The notes beneath the pieces are model-generated. The model was not told the DNA's origin, ran no database searches, and worked only from the letters and a program-made list of their open reading frames with translations. Positions 1 to 10,096 of a DNA stretch of 64,000 nt are shown here, in pieces; position 1 is the first letter of the stretch; each line of letters opens with the position of its first letter. The position numbers and the translations under genes are program-made. The DNA comes from Gallionella sp. (GTDB lineage Bacteria; Pseudomonadota; Gammaproteobacteria; Burkholderiales; Gallionellaceae): contig JAQTTV010000008.1 in the NCBI GenBank assembly GCA_028710565.1, positions 1 through 64,000 of the forward strand, read 5' to 3'.

Positions 1-15
1 TATGACTAATGACAT
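1..15 (-). CDS. 5' end of an unidentified gene downstream of secA (partial)
   Basis: On the minus strand a strong ribosome-binding sequence (AAGGAGAGT, about 18-27) is followed by ATG at 15-13 and four more open codons (M-S-L-V-I) before the window ends. This has the look of the next gene in the secA transcript. Only five codons are visible, so no product can be named. Confidence 0.4.
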
Positions 16-39
16 CAGACTCTCCTTAAAATGAACAAA

Positions 40-2757
40 TCAGCTTAATTTACCGTGGCATTGCTTGTATTTCTTACCCGAACCACAAGGGCAAGGGTCA
101 TTACGACCGACTTTTTGTTGATCACGCACAAACGTGGTCGCAGCGGTCTCGTCTTCAGGAGCTTCATTCGCTAAAGCCTCTTCATAATCAGCATGATGAT
201 ACTGTACATTTTCAAGTGCTGGCGCGGGTTCTACATCCGCCACATCGGCTTCGCTGCGGACTTGTACGCTCATCAGCACTTGGATCACTTCGCGCTTGAT
301 GGACTCCAGCATACTGGAAAACAATTCAAACGCTTCGCGCTTGTATTCTTGTTTAGGACTCTTTTGGGCGTAGCCGCGCAAATGAATACCTTGGCGCAAA
401 TGATCCAACGCCGCCAGATGCTCGCGCCAATGGCGATCCAAACTTTGTAGCATGATGGCACGCTCATAGTGGTGCATCGCGTCTGCCCCCACAACATCGA
501 CTTTCGCTTGGTAAAGTTGCGTCGCCGCATCACAAACTCGCACGCCCAATCCAGCCAAATCCATTTGTTTATCTGCTGCTAACCAGCTGGCGACAGGCAG
601 ATCTAGCAAGAAGTCAGACGACAAGGTTCTTTCTAACGCAGGCACATCCCATTGTTCTTCCATGCTGTCAGGCGGCAAATGCAAATTCACGGTCTCTTGC
701 AAAATACTGTCGCGCATCGCCGCAATGGTTTCGCTGATGTCACTACTTTCCAGTATCTCACTGCGTTGCTCGTAAATCACTTTACGCTGTTCATTAGCAA
801 CGTCGTCGTATTCCAAAATTTGCTTACGCATATCAAAGTTTCGCGCTTCCACTTTGCGCTGCGCATTTTCAATCGCACGGGTGACCCAAGTGTGTTCAAT
901 CGCTTCACCTTCTGGCAACTTGAACTTATTCATAATCGCAGCAACGCGATCCGATGCAAAAATGCGCAACAAAGGATCTTCCAGCGACAAGAAGAAACGA
1001 CTTGAACCCGCATCCCCTTGACGACCCGCACGACCACGCAGCTGATTATCCACACGACGCGATTCATGGCGTTCCGTGCCGATAATATGCAGACCACCAC
1101 TCGCCAAAACTTGCTCGTGTACCACCTGCCATTTTGCTTTGAGTTCAGCAATACGCTGTTGTTGGGTTGCCACATCCAACGTTGCATCTTCACGTATCGC
1201 TTCGATGTCTTTTTCAATATTACCGCCCAAAACGATGTCCGTTCCGCGCCCCGCCATATTGGTCGCAATGGTAATCATTTTAGGGCGACCTGCTTGCGCA
1301 ATAATCTCCGCTTCGTGCGCATGCTGCTTGGCATTTAAAACGCGATGCGCCATGCCGTCACGTTCGAGATACTGCGACAATAATTCTGAGTTTTCAATCG
1401 ACGTGGTGCCGACTAAAACGGGTTGACCGCGCTCAAAACAGTCTTTGACATCCGCCACTACGGCGCGATATTTTTCATTGGCAGTGAGGTAAACTTTGTC
1501 CATCGCATCTTTACGTATCGTAGGACGATGGGGCGGAATAATCACCGTTTCCAGGTTGTAAATTTGTTGGAATTCGTAGGCTTCAGTATCCGCCGTACCT
1601 GTCATGCCGCTCAATCTGGCGTACATGCGGAAGTAGTTTTGGAAAGTGATCGAAGCCAGCGTTTGATTTTCCTTCTGGATAACCACACCCTCTTTTGCTT
1701 CGACCGCTTGATGCAAGCCATCAGACCAACGACGACCAGACATTAAACGTCCTGTAAATTCGTCCACAATCACGACTTCATTGTCTTGCACCACGTAATG
1801 CTGGTCTAGGAAGAATAAATTGTGGGCGCGTAGTGCCGCATACAGATGATGAATCAAGGTGATATTGGCGGGATCATATAAGCTGCCGCCTGCGGGCAGC
1901 ATCCCTGCTTGCGCCAGCAATTTCTCTGCATGTTCGTGCCCCGCTTCGCTCAAGAGGATTTGATGGCTTTTCTCATCGACGCTAAAATCGCCCGCACTCT
2001 CCTCATCCTTTTGACGTTCAAGTTGTGGTGCGAGTTGGTTCATCCGCGCATAAATCGAAATATCGTCCTCAGCCTGACCCGAAATAATCAGTGGAGTACG
2101 TGCTTCATCAATCAGAATCGAATCGACTTCATCGACAATCGCAAAATTCAGGGGACGTTGAAAACGCTCTTCCACCTGCGTCGCCATGTTGTCGCGCAAG
2201 TAATCAAAGCCAAATTCATTGTTGGTGCCATAGGTAATATCAGCAGCATAAGCGGCTTGCTTGGTGGCTGAGTCAACCTGTGCGCCTATTACCCCCACTG
2301 ACAATCCGAGGAAACGATACAGCTTACCCATCCAAGCAGCATCACGACTGGCAAGATAATCATTGACGGTGACGACATGCACGCCCTTACCTGATAGTGC
2401 GTTCAAATAGGCTGGCAAGGTGGACATCAAGGTTTTACCTTCCCCTGTGCGCATTTCGGCAATTTTGCCGTAGTGCAACGCCATACCCCCAATCAGCTGC
2501 ACATCGTAATGACGCATACCCAATACCCGCGTACTGGCTTCGCGCACCACCGCAAAAGCCTCTGGCAGTAACGCATCGAGCGACTCACCTTGCGTCGCGC
2601 GCTGTTGCAATTGCGCCGTTTTTTCGCGCAACTGATCGTCGTTCAACTTGCCCATGTCGGCTTCGAGCTTGTTAATGATTTGAACTGTGGCACGATATTG
2701 CTTGAGCAAGCGATCATTGCGACTACCGAAGATACTTTTCAACACACTGGAAATCAT
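40..2757 (-). CDS. secA: preprotein translocase subunit SecA
   Basis: SecA is the cytoplasmic ATPase that drives unfolded preproteins through SecYEG. The 905-residue length is normal. The Walker A stretch MRTGEGKTL lies near residues 102-110, the DEAD-type Walker B (IVDEVDS) near 210, and the second helicase domain includes GRAGRQGD. The C-terminus carries the zinc-binding SecB/phospholipid tail C-x-C-x8-C-H ([17 protein letters not shown]). That tail fits with the secB gene at 10097-10567. It lies downstream of the M23 peptidase gene on the same strand, with a 90-bp gap. The start at 2757 begins M-I-S-S-V-L and matches the family N-terminus. Confidence 0.98.
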   Translation of the reverse strand: MISSVLKSIFGSRNDRLLKQYRATVQIINKLEADMGKLNDDQLREKTAQLQQRATQGESLDALLPEAFAVVREASTRVLGMRHYDVQLIGGMALHYGKIAEMRTGEGKTLMSTLPAYLNALSGKGVHVVTVNDYLASRDAAWMGKLYRFLGLSVGVIGAQVDSATKQAAYAADITYGTNNEFGFDYLRDNMATQVEERFQRPLNFAIVDEVDSILIDEARTPLIISGQAEDDISIYARMNQLAPQLERQKDEESAGDFSVDEKSHQILLSEAGHEHAEKLLAQAGMLPAGGSLYDPANITLIHHLYAALRAHNLFFLDQHYVVQDNEVVIVDEFTGRLMSGRRWSDGLHQAVEAKEGVVIQKENQTLASITFQNYFRMYARLSGMTGTADTEAYEFQQIYNLETVIIPPHRPTIRKDAMDKVYLTANEKYRAVVADVKDCFERGQPVLVGTTSIENSELLSQYLERDGMAHRVLNAKQHAHEAEIIAQAGRPKMITIATNMAGRGTDIVLGGNIEKDIEAIREDATLDVATQQQRIAELKAKWQVVHEQVLASGGLHIIGTERHESRRVDNQLRGRAGRQGDAGSSRFFLSLEDPLLRIFASDRVAAIMNKFKLPEGEAIEHTWVTRAIENAQRKVEARNFDMRKQILEYDDVANEQRKVIYEQRSEILESSDISETIAAMRDSILQETVNLHLPPDSMEEQWDVPALERTLSSDFLLDLPVASWLAADKQMDLAGLGVRVCDAATQLYQAKVDVVGADAMHHYERAIMLQSLDRHWREHLAALDHLRQGIHLRGYAQKSPKQEYKREAFELFSSMLESIKREVIQVLMSVQVRSEADVADVEPAPALENVQYHHADYEEALANEAPEDETAATTFVRDQQKVGRNDPCPCGSGKKYKQCHGKLS

Positions 2758-2845
2758 ATTTTTATATTCTCAAAAGCAATAAAAAGGGCGAGGCATTCAT
2801 TACCCCACCCTTGCATAACATTACTTCGCCACCAACAACCGAAAA

Positions 2846-3748
2846 TTAGCTGGTCGTTTTTTGCAAGAAGCGCACGGGATTTTGGGCAATGCCTTTATAG
2901 CGAACTTCAAAGTGCAGGTGACTGCCCGTCGAACGACCCGTGCTACCCACCTCTGCAATTTGTTCACCACTGCGCACCACTTGCCCCACTTTGACCAACA
3001 AGCGGGACGCATGAGCATAACGAGTAATAATGTCATTACCGTGGTCTATCTCAACCATATTACCATACTGGGGATGCTTATCAGCATAGGCAACAACGCC
3101 ACCAGCCGATGCAGTGATCGATGTGCCTTCTGGCACCATGTAATCTACCCCTTCGTGCATGGCATTTTGCCCAGTAAAAGGATCAATGCGCCATCCAAAG
3201 TTAGACGAGTAAAATCCTGAATGTACGGGTGCTACAGAGGGGAGCAAATCACGATTGAGTTGGTTTTGCATTAACATCGTCTCAAGCGCAATCAATTTAT
3301 CGTTGCGATCGGCAATCACTTTACTGAGATGCTGTAGCTGTTCTGCTAAGAACTCTGGGGACATCTCTTGTTGAGAGGAAGTAACGAGCGGCCCACCTTG
3401 TGCGGGTGGTTGGTCAAACATAAACTCTTGCGGCTTCATGCCTGTCAACTTTGCTAAGCGACCACCTAAAGCGTCTAAACGCTGTACTTGGGCTTGCATT
3501 TGACCCAGCTTTATGGCCATTTCATCTAAACTGCTACGTACATACATCTGTTGCTGAGCATGCGCCTCTGACTGCCTCCCTAGCAAGCCAATGTTGCTGC
3601 TCATACCACTAGGTAATAAATTTTGTAATATAACGGTAAAACCAACACCCAAACCTATTAACAAGCATAAACAGATTACAATCTGGGTCATCCCCAAAGA
3701 AATTGTCCTTGTTTTTCCTAATTGATCAGAAACGAGAATTATGTTCAT
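2846..3748 (-). CDS. membrane-anchored M23 family metallopeptidase
   Basis: This is a predicted periplasmic peptidoglycan endopeptidase or amidase activator, anchored by one N-terminal membrane helix (about residues 22-45) and followed by a heptad-rich region (about 60-165). The C-terminal peptidase_M23 domain keeps the zinc ligands: H198 and D202 (HEGVD), H246 and the H277-x-H279 pair (SHLHF). I chose the start at 3748 (M-N-I-I-L-V) rather than the longer frame to 3814. An AGGGAGAG ribosome-binding site precedes it, and the longer form would run into the divergent dciA gene. A dciA - M23 - secA neighbourhood is common in gammaproteobacteria. Whether the domain cuts peptidoglycan itself is not decided, but the active site looks intact. 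Confidence 0.9.
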   Translation of the reverse strand: MNIILVSDQLGKTRTISLGMTQIVICLCLLIGLGVGFTVILQNLLPSGMSSNIGLLGRQSEAHAQQQMYVRSSLDEMAIKLGQMQAQVQRLDALGGRLAKLTGMKPQEFMFDQPPAQGGPLVTSSQQEMSPEFLAEQLQHLSKVIADRNDKLIALETMLMQNQLNRDLLPSVAPVHSGFYSSNFGWRIDPFTGQNAMHEGVDYMVPEGTSITASAGGVVAYADKHPQYGNMVEIDHGNDIITRYAHASRLLVKVGQVVRSGEQIAEVGSTGRSTGSHLHFEVRYKGIAQNPVRFLQKTTS

Positions 3749-3778
3749 GCCTCTCCCTTTGTATATGTATAAAAACTC

Positions 3779-4204
3779 ATGAGCCAATCCATTAAAAACC
3801 TTCTGAATCGTCAACCTGAATTTCGTGAAATTCTGAATAAAAGCACTTATTTATCAAGGCTACAACGAGATTTTTCTTTAAGTGTCCCACCCTATATTGG
3901 TCAGGGAAGCCAGGTCTCTGGATTGACCTATGGCATCCTGAACGTGGTGACCAGTAACGCAACTATCGCGGCTAAACTACGCCATCTCGCACCCGATGTG
4001 GCGACAGAAATGAGGCGTAAAGGGTGCGAGGTTAACGGAATCCAAGTTAAGGTGCAAGTTTCATATATACCGCCTCGTGTTGCAAGCGCACCTAGAAGCC
4101 TGACACCTGTTGCACAACATGCACTAGAGACACTCAACGACACGCTGTCTGATTCAGCACTTAAGTCCGCATTAAGCAAAATGCTACGTCGAGCAGGCGG
4201 CTGA
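3779..4204 (+). CDS. dciA: DciA/DUF721 family protein
   Basis: A 141-residue protein of the DUF721 family. DciA is the ancestral loader of the replicative helicase DnaB in bacteria that lack DnaC. The family KH-like core is visible as the segment LTYGILNVVTSNATIAAKL, followed by a charged loop and a beta strand (GIQVKVQVSY). It is divergent from the M23 peptidase gene across only 30 bp, so the two promoters must overlap. Assignment rests on sequence pattern and on the conserved location beside M23/secA. The proline-rich C-terminal tail is variable in this family. Confidence 0.75.
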   Translation: MSQSIKNLLNRQPEFREILNKSTYLSRLQRDFSLSVPPYIGQGSQVSGLTYGILNVVTSNATIAAKLRHLAPDVATEMRRKGCEVNGIQVKVQVSYIPPRVASAPRSLTPVAQHALETLNDTLSDSALKSALSKMLRRAGG

Positions 4205-4332
4205 AAATCGTTATGAGCGAAACCGAGACAAATAAGGGATCAAAAAGCGGAATTTATTAGTCTATCGCTTTGCAACCCCGCAATTTGAGCCCCATTTTTC
4301 ACCGAATCGGTGAGTTGCTTTGCAGCAGCCTG

Positions 4333-4947
4333 CTAGACAAAAACTCGAAATAATAGAAACAATAGATACACGCTGCCCACCAACAACAGCCACCCCACAC
4401 GCCGCAAATGTCGCGCCACAAAATCATTTACACCTTCGTGCGATATATCTAAGAACTTTGTAGATTGGCGAGATGAAATCCATTGATTCGCATCCTCTTC
4501 TAGCCCACGCAACAAACTCGGTCTTAACCACAAAAATACACCAACCACTAACACGACTGCTCCGCCCGTCAACAAGCTTAGCACTAAAATATCAAATATG
4601 ATCTCCAATAGCGGCGACGATAGATTGTCGGACAAAGCATGTACAGCCTGCGCTTTATTAAACAACGCGCCAAAGTAAATGAAAATATAACACGCGGCCA
4701 GCGTAATAATCGAACCGATGATGCGATGGTGACGGTAGAAGAAATGCTCAACACGCACACTGCGATCAAGAAGAACACTCAAACGACGGAATGAAATCCA
4801 GCGATTGGAAATACGGTTGATTTTTTCAAAATATATTGGCTTAAAAATCAATATCAAGCCCAGCGCAATGCCCCCACCTGCACCAGTGCAAAGAATAATC
4901 GCTAACATTCGCCATAATAAAATTTCAGTTATATGCTCGTGCATCAT
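4333..4947 (-). CDS. inner-membrane protein with an internal duplication, linked to MSHA pilus genes
   Basis: I do not recognise a named family. The roughly 204-residue protein is built of two similar halves. Each has a transmembrane segment, a short soluble stretch with N-R/Q-W-I-S-x-R-R/Q (about residues 48-55 and 159-166), and a second hydrophobic helix ending in a Y-x-x-x-L/I-F pattern, giving four membrane helices in all. It lies 54-60 bp downstream of mshG on the same strand, so it may be co-transcribed with the pilus genes. The start is uncertain: GTG at 4953, or ATG at 4947 or 4944, none with a clear ribosome-binding site. Confidence 0.6.
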   Translation of the reverse strand: MMHEHITEILLWRMLAIILCTGAGGGIALGLILIFKPIYFEKINRISNRWISFRRLSVLLDRSVRVEHFFYRHHRIIGSIITLAACYIFIYFGALFNKAQAVHALSDNLSSPLLEIIFDILVLSLLTGGAVVLVVGVFLWLRPSLLRGLEEDANQWISSRQSTKFLDISHEGVNDFVARHLRRVGWLLLVGSVYLLFLLFRVFV

Positions 4948-5000
4948 AGTCACAGGTTAGTCTGGCATTTTTTGATTGGAAAATAAGGATAGTATTCATG

Positions 5001-6239
5001 TTAGCGATGCATCGCAGCTTTGCCTAAGTCCCACATTGGCAAAAACACACCCAAGGCAAGTATGAGTACAAGCACACCTAGCCCCACAATCAAGATGGGT
5101 TCAATTTGTGAACTTAAATTGGCGACCTCATATTTTACTTCGCGCTCGTACATATCTGCAATTTCAAACATCAAGCCATCCATATCACCCGTTTCTTCAC
5201 CAACGGCAATCATTTGCAAGACCACCGAATTAAACACGCCAGCAGCCACTGCGGTGCGTAAAATACTTTCGCCTCGCTCAATGCCATCACGCATTTGTTC
5301 GATACGACTGCGCATAAATTCGTTATCTACAACCATACCTACCACACTCATGCCTTGCGTAATCGGCATCCCGCTCTTGAATGACAACGCCAAGCTGCGC
5401 GCAAAACGTGCCAGTGTGGACTTGAGAATAAGCCCTCCTACAATCGGCAATTTGAATTTGTATCTATCCCACTTATAGCGACCATCCACAGTATTGGTAT
5501 AGAAACGAAATCCAAGAACCAAACCCACGATCATCAATGCCATCAAGTACCAGTAACTCACCATAAAAGCCGAAAACCCTAGCAACAACTTAGTCATATT
5601 AGGGAGTTCAGCATGAAATCCCTCGAATACTTTAGCGAAGGTGGGCAGTACGAACATATTGATAATCACAATCGCGACGGATATGGCAATCACCACAAAA
5701 ATAGGATAACGCACGGCCGCTTTGATTCGTTCACGCATATCGCGTTCAAACTCTAAATGCCCATATAAGCGCAAAAATGTTTCGTCCAGCATCCCTGTCA
5801 TTTCACCCACATGTACCATGCTGACATAAAATGGGGAGAATATTTTAGGGTGACGGCGCAAGGCCGCACTGAGCTCACGTCCGCTGTCCAAACTATCACG
5901 CAGGTCTTGCAAGATCAATGAAAAAGTAGGGTTAGGTGAAGACTCTTGCAGACCAGCTAATGCACGCAAAATTGGCACGCCCGCTTTGAGTAGGGTGTAC
6001 ATCTGCCGACTGAACAGCATTAAATCCAACTGACTAACGGGTTTGCCTTTAGAAATATTTTGAAACCAATTCGGCTGATGGGTTGCCGTACTAGCCGTTT
6101 TAAGTGATAGGTTAATTTCAATTGGGGTAATGCCGATATTGATAAGCTGGTCGGCAATTGCCCCGCTATCGTCACCCGTCATCACTCCCTGCACCAGATC
6201 ACCCCGTGCATTTCGCCCCTTATAGGCAAAAGACGGCAT
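5001..6239 (-). CDS. mshG: type II secretion F family protein, MshG/PilC-like platform protein
   Basis: A polytopic inner-membrane platform protein of type IV pili and type II secretion (GspF/PilC/MshG), about 412 residues as usual. It has two T2SSF domains (roughly 70-195 and 275-400), each with the hydrophobic helices of the family, and the N-terminus MPSFAYKGRNARG is typical of MshG. It would couple the ATPase encoded just upstream (2-bp gap) to pilus assembly or retraction. No pilin or other msh genes are in the window. The msh rather than pil assignment depends mainly on the neighbouring MshE-type ATPase. Confidence 0.85.
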   Translation of the reverse strand: MPSFAYKGRNARGDLVQGVMTGDDSGAIADQLINIGITPIEINLSLKTASTATHQPNWFQNISKGKPVSQLDLMLFSRQMYTLLKAGVPILRALAGLQESSPNPTFSLILQDLRDSLDSGRELSAALRRHPKIFSPFYVSMVHVGEMTGMLDETFLRLYGHLEFERDMRERIKAAVRYPIFVVIAISVAIVIINMFVLPTFAKVFEGFHAELPNMTKLLLGFSAFMVSYWYLMALMIVGLVLGFRFYTNTVDGRYKWDRYKFKLPIVGGLILKSTLARFARSLALSFKSGMPITQGMSVVGMVVDNEFMRSRIEQMRDGIERGESILRTAVAAGVFNSVVLQMIAVGEETGDMDGLMFEIADMYEREVKYEVANLSSQIEPILIVGLGVLVLILALGVFLPMWDLGKAAMHR

Positions 6240-6241
6240 GA

Positions 6242-7945
6242 TTAGTCCTCCACCTGATTGCTAATACGCATCACTTCTGCCACGGTGGTAAAGCCTTGTA
6301 CCATCTGAGCCAATGCACGCGATAAAAGGGTCTTGCCATGCAACTGCTGATGGGCAATTCGCATGAAATCGGTAACGCTATCATGTGCCGCTGCCTTGGT
6401 AATAGCCTGATTCATCTCCAACATTTCATACACCCCAACACGTCCACGATAGCCCGTGCCATTACAATGTGAACAACCCCGCCCATGTTTAAGCCCGCCC
6501 CATTGAGTCGGCAGCACGTTTTCCACTTCTAGCCAACGTATTTCTTGAGTGGTCGGCAAATAGGATTCACCACAACTTTCACAGACGCGACGTAATAACC
6601 GTTGTGCAATGACGGCCTGAACTGAAGAGGCCACCATAAAACGGGGTGTTCCCATATCAACTAGGCGAAATAAAGTACTGGCGGCATCACGCGTATGCAG
6701 GGTCGAGAATACCAAATGCCCCGTCATGGCTGCGCGCAATCCAATTTGGGCAGTTTCTGCATCACGCATTTCACCGACCAGAATCACATCAGGATCTTGG
6801 CGCAACACTGAACGCAACACTCGCGAAAAAGTCAGGTCAATTTTTTCATTCACTTGAACTTGATTTATACCCACCAACCGATATTCAATCGGGTCTTCGA
6901 CCGTGATAATTTTTTGCTCTATGGTGTTAATTTCGGCTAAAGCGGCATACAACGTGGTGGTTTTACCACTCCCCGTGGGACCAGTCACCAATACCATACC
7001 ACTGTTGCGATGGATAATTTCTCGGAAACGTACCAGCATATCCGTGGGCATGCCTAATTGTTCCAGTGTAACCATCCCATGTTCTTGGCGCAGCAACCGC
7101 ATCACCACGGCTTCACCATAGTGTGTCGGGCAGGTGGCAATACGGACATCTACATTTTGCTCCCGCACCCGCACATGAAACCGCCCGTCTTGTGGTAAAC
7201 GCTTTTCCGAAATATCGAGTCCCGACATCAACTTCAAGCGCAATACCAATGCAGGGGCAATTTTACTATCGGCTTCGGTTTGCAAATGTAGCACACCGTC
7301 GATCCGAAAACGGATGATGAGCTTTTTTTCTTGCGGCTCAATATGAATATCCGAAGCGCGAATTTGCGTCGCATCATCAAACACGGATTGCAGCAGCTTC
7401 ACCACAGGAGCTTCTTCCGTGCCTACATTATCGGTTAATTTACCGAAGTCGATATAAGCATCACCTAAATCTTCGCTCAACTCTCGGGCTAAGCCGCTAA
7501 TTTCATCCGTACGTCGATAAGCACGATTGATAACCTCGGTCAGTTGACTTTCGGTCACCACCGCAATATCAATATCCCGTTTAACGATACGGGAAACTGC
7601 GTCAAAGGCAAACAAATCCGTAGGATCTGACATGCCAACTAATAGCACATCCCCTCGCACCTCCAGCACGATTGCGCGAAACCGCCGCGCTTGGCTTTCA
7701 GGCAGCAAGCGCATCAACTCAGGATTGAGGTTATAGTACTTGAGGTTAATATAGGGAGCTGGAATTTGCTTCGCCAAGGTTTCGGCGACTTGCTCCTCAG
7801 TTACAAAGGCATTGTCAATCAACACCCGCCCAAGTTTACGTCCGTTGCGTTTTTGCTGATCGAGCGCAAATTGAAGCTGCTCCTGCGAAATGAATTTTTG
7901 TAAAATCATTAAATCGCCTAAGCGAATTTTCTCTGAACGCGCCAT
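6242..7945 (-). CDS. mshE: MshE-type pilus extension ATPase with c-di-GMP-binding N-domain
   Basis: A GspE/PilB-superfamily ATPase of 567 residues. The N-terminal MshEN domain has two successive copies of the c-di-GMP-binding repeat: the first begins RLGDLM at residue 8, the second KLGRVL near residue 37, each with the Leu and Gln positions of the known 24-residue motif. The C-terminal half has Walker A (GPTGSGKTTTLY), an Asp box, Walker B (DPDVILVGEMRD) and a tetracysteine zinc site (CESC...CSHCNGTGYRG). Start at 7945 is preceded by AGGGAAGGA. It is followed 2 bp later by mshG. The role is powering pilus assembly under c-di-GMP control, known for MshE and inferred here. Confidence 0.9.
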   Translation of the reverse strand: MARSEKIRLGDLMILQKFISQEQLQFALDQQKRNGRKLGRVLIDNAFVTEEQVAETLAKQIPAPYINLKYYNLNPELMRLLPESQARRFRAIVLEVRGDVLLVGMSDPTDLFAFDAVSRIVKRDIDIAVVTESQLTEVINRAYRRTDEISGLARELSEDLGDAYIDFGKLTDNVGTEEAPVVKLLQSVFDDATQIRASDIHIEPQEKKLIIRFRIDGVLHLQTEADSKIAPALVLRLKLMSGLDISEKRLPQDGRFHVRVREQNVDVRIATCPTHYGEAVVMRLLRQEHGMVTLEQLGMPTDMLVRFREIIHRNSGMVLVTGPTGSGKTTTLYAALAEINTIEQKIITVEDPIEYRLVGINQVQVNEKIDLTFSRVLRSVLRQDPDVILVGEMRDAETAQIGLRAAMTGHLVFSTLHTRDAASTLFRLVDMGTPRFMVASSVQAVIAQRLLRRVCESCGESYLPTTQEIRWLEVENVLPTQWGGLKHGRGCSHCNGTGYRGRVGVYEMLEMNQAITKAAAHDSVTDFMRIAHQQLHGKTLLSRALAQMVQGFTTVAEVMRISNQVED

Positions 7946-8038
7946 AATCCTTCCCTAAACAATACCGAGTTGTGGGCATAAGCCCAATGATCGTTGTATG
8001 GGTACCTACCCCATTTTTTATTTTACTGAGTGTTTACG

Positions 8039-8503
8039 ATGTTCCATATCATTTTATTCCAACCTGAAATTCCACCCAACACAGGCAACATTATTCGATT
8101 GTGTGCTAACACAGGCTGCACACTCCACTTGATTAAGCCCCTAGGCTTTACGCTAGAAGACAAACAACTGTTGCGTGCAGGACTGGACTACCACGAATTT
8201 ACCTCTCTACAAGTGCACGAGAGCTTAGCAGACTGCTTGGAACGTTGTGCCGCTAATCGCGTATTTGCCCTGACCACCAAAGGTTCAACGGCTTTTTATC
8301 AAGGCACTTACCAAGCAGGAGATGCGTTTTTATTTGGCCCAGAAAGTCGAGGTCTCCCAGCAGAAGTGCTGGCGCAATTTGAATCGGCCCAACGGGTACG
8401 TTTACCCATGCTACCTAACAATCGCAGTTTAAATCTATCAAATACCGTCGCCATTACGGTGTTTGAGGCTTGGCGACAATGTGACTTTAAGGGCGCGATT
8501 TAA
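8039..8503 (+). CDS. trmL: tRNA (cytidine/uridine-2'-O-)-methyltransferase TrmL
   Basis: SPOUT-class methyltransferase that methylates the ribose of the wobble nucleotide 34 in certain leucine tRNAs. The 154-residue product starts [20 protein letters not shown], the N-terminal signature, and contains the knotted-fold motifs FGPESRGLP and [19 protein letters not shown] place the start at ATG 8039, not the upstream GTG 8030, because homologues begin with M-x-x-I/V-L. It is convergent with gpsA, with 14 bp between the stop codons. Confidence 0.93.
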   Translation: MFHIILFQPEIPPNTGNIIRLCANTGCTLHLIKPLGFTLEDKQLLRAGLDYHEFTSLQVHESLADCLERCAANRVFALTTKGSTAFYQGTYQAGDAFLFGPESRGLPAEVLAQFESAQRVRLPMLPNNRSLNLSNTVAITVFEAWRQCDFKGAI

Positions 8504-8517
8504 GTCTTTTTGTAACT

Positions 8518-9531
8518 TTACTGACCATCAGTAAATTCCCAGTTGGGCGAGCGGTTTAGCAACTCATCCACTACGTCGCTGGTTGGGATATTTTCATAAA
8601 GAATACGATATACGGCTGCGCAGATGGGCATGGAAACGTTTAGCTTTTGTGCCAAATGATGCACCGCTCGGACAGTGTAAACACCCTCTGCCACATGTCC
8701 GAGTTTATCCAGAATATCCGCCAAACCATGCTGCTGTGCTAATAACAAACCGACTTGCCGATTGCGTGACAAGTCCCCTGTACAGGTTAGGATCAAATCG
8801 CCCGCCCCAGATAGCCCGCTTAGGGTTTCTGGTTGACCACCCAGCTTCATACCCAATCGATTTATTTCACTCAAGCCACGGGCGATTAAGGCCGCACGTG
8901 CGTTATATCCCAATCCCATACCATCACAAATACCAGCAGCAATTGCCATCACGTTTTTCACTGCACCCCCAACCTCTACGCCAATGACATCCTGAGAGGC
9001 ATATACACGTAACCGTGAAAAATGCAGTTCATGCGCGGTGCGTTGCGCAAAATCTTGGTCGGTAGACGCTAAGGTCACGGCGGTTGGCAGTCCTCGTGCA
9101 ACCTCTTGTGCGAAGCTGGGGCCTGATAGCACGCCGCAAGGAATCGCTGAAGGAAGTATTTCAGCCACGATCTGGTGTGGCAACAATGCACTTTCAGCTT
9201 CAAAACCTTTACATAACCACACCACACCAAATGAAGCATTTTCTAAGCCAGACGTGACTTGCAATAACTGCTGTAAAGCAAGACGCAAACCAGATACGGG
9301 CACCGCCAGAACAATCAACGCTACTTCATTGAGTGCAACCGTCAGATTGGCGGTGAGTGCTAAATGGGCGGGTAAAGTAATGTCAGGCAAATAACGGTGG
9401 TTACGACAAGTACTGCGCATCACGGCAATTTGTTGTTCATCCCTCGCCCATAAGGTGACTTGGTGGCGTGCTGCAAAACTAATGGCGAGCGCGGTTCCCC
9501 ATGCCCCTGCACCCATGACTGCTATTCTCAT
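8518..9531 (-). CDS. gpsA: NAD(P)H-dependent glycerol-3-phosphate dehydrogenase
   Basis: Cytoplasmic enzyme that reduces dihydroxyacetone phosphate to sn-glycerol 3-phosphate for phospholipid synthesis. The N-terminal Rossmann motif is GAGAWG (from residue 7), the catalytic region has VEVGGAVKNVMAIA with the conserved lysine, and LSGAGDLILTCT follows. Length is 337 residues. I use ATG 9531 (M-R-I-A-V-M-G-A-G), because the upstream 24 residues of the longer frame have no family equivalent. The preceding SH3 gene ends 87 bp upstream. Confidence 0.95.
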   Translation of the reverse strand: MRIAVMGAGAWGTALAISFAARHQVTLWARDEQQIAVMRSTCRNHRYLPDITLPAHLALTANLTVALNEVALIVLAVPVSGLRLALQQLLQVTSGLENASFGVVWLCKGFEAESALLPHQIVAEILPSAIPCGVLSGPSFAQEVARGLPTAVTLASTDQDFAQRTAHELHFSRLRVYASQDVIGVEVGGAVKNVMAIAAGICDGMGLGYNARAALIARGLSEINRLGMKLGGQPETLSGLSGAGDLILTCTGDLSRNRQVGLLLAQQHGLADILDKLGHVAEGVYTVRAVHHLAQKLNVSMPICAAVYRILYENIPTSDVVDELLNRSPNWEFTDGQ

Positions 9532-9618
9532 ACTACATATTCCATCTGATGCGCGTGAAAAAATGCTGAAAAAGGGAATCCTTGTTTCAAGCAATATCCT
9601 CACAGTAATCTAGGTGCA

Positions 9619-10062
9619 TTACTCGCCCCATACATCATTACTGCGGACATAACCAATTTCACCGTCTTCATGGCGAATTTTGACCCACCCCGTGCCTGTT
9701 GTTTCTATCCATTCCAAGATCACATTCTGCCCCACCTGAAATAGCAATCCACTGGTAAATTCAGGCAACTGAAAAACATCAACCACGGGACGCATGGCAA
9801 GTATGTAGCGTTTGGGTGAAGCATTCGCGGATTCGATCCAGTACATCTGCCCGCCAGAGTCTCGCACTTTTACCCACCCTGAAATAGAAACGACGACTTC
9901 GTAGGGTGTCATGCGACTCACCACAAATTCTTTCTTGGCTCGTGCCGACGGCGCATCGTATAAGACAGCACTGTCGCTAGAGACCGAAATATATTCAACC
10001 CCCTGAGCGGCTCCCACCACAAGTAGCAGGAGCAAACAAGCATATCGTCGTAAGTAAAACAT
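9619..10062 (-). CDS. exported SH3-like domain protein
   Basis: A 147-residue protein with a signal peptide (residues 1-20, LLLLLVVGAAQG) and two bacterial SH3-like repeats: residues about 24-77 (with W-V-K-V-R-D) and 90-146 (with W-V-K-I-R and GYVRSNDVWGE). Such domains usually bind peptidoglycan or other envelope ligands. The short form starting at 10062 puts the signal peptide at the very N-terminus, and a GAAAGG lies upstream. It sits 34 bp downstream of secB on the same strand. No enzymatic role is suggested. Confidence 0.75.
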   Translation of the reverse strand: MFYLRRYACLLLLLVVGAAQGVEYISVSSDSAVLYDAPSARAKKEFVVSRMTPYEVVVSISGWVKVRDSGGQMYWIESANASPKRYILAMRPVVDVFQLPEFTSGLLFQVGQNVILEWIETTGTGWVKIRHEDGEIGYVRSNDVWGE

Positions 10063-10096
10063 ATATGTAAGCCTTTCTTCAGGAGGACTGAGGGGG

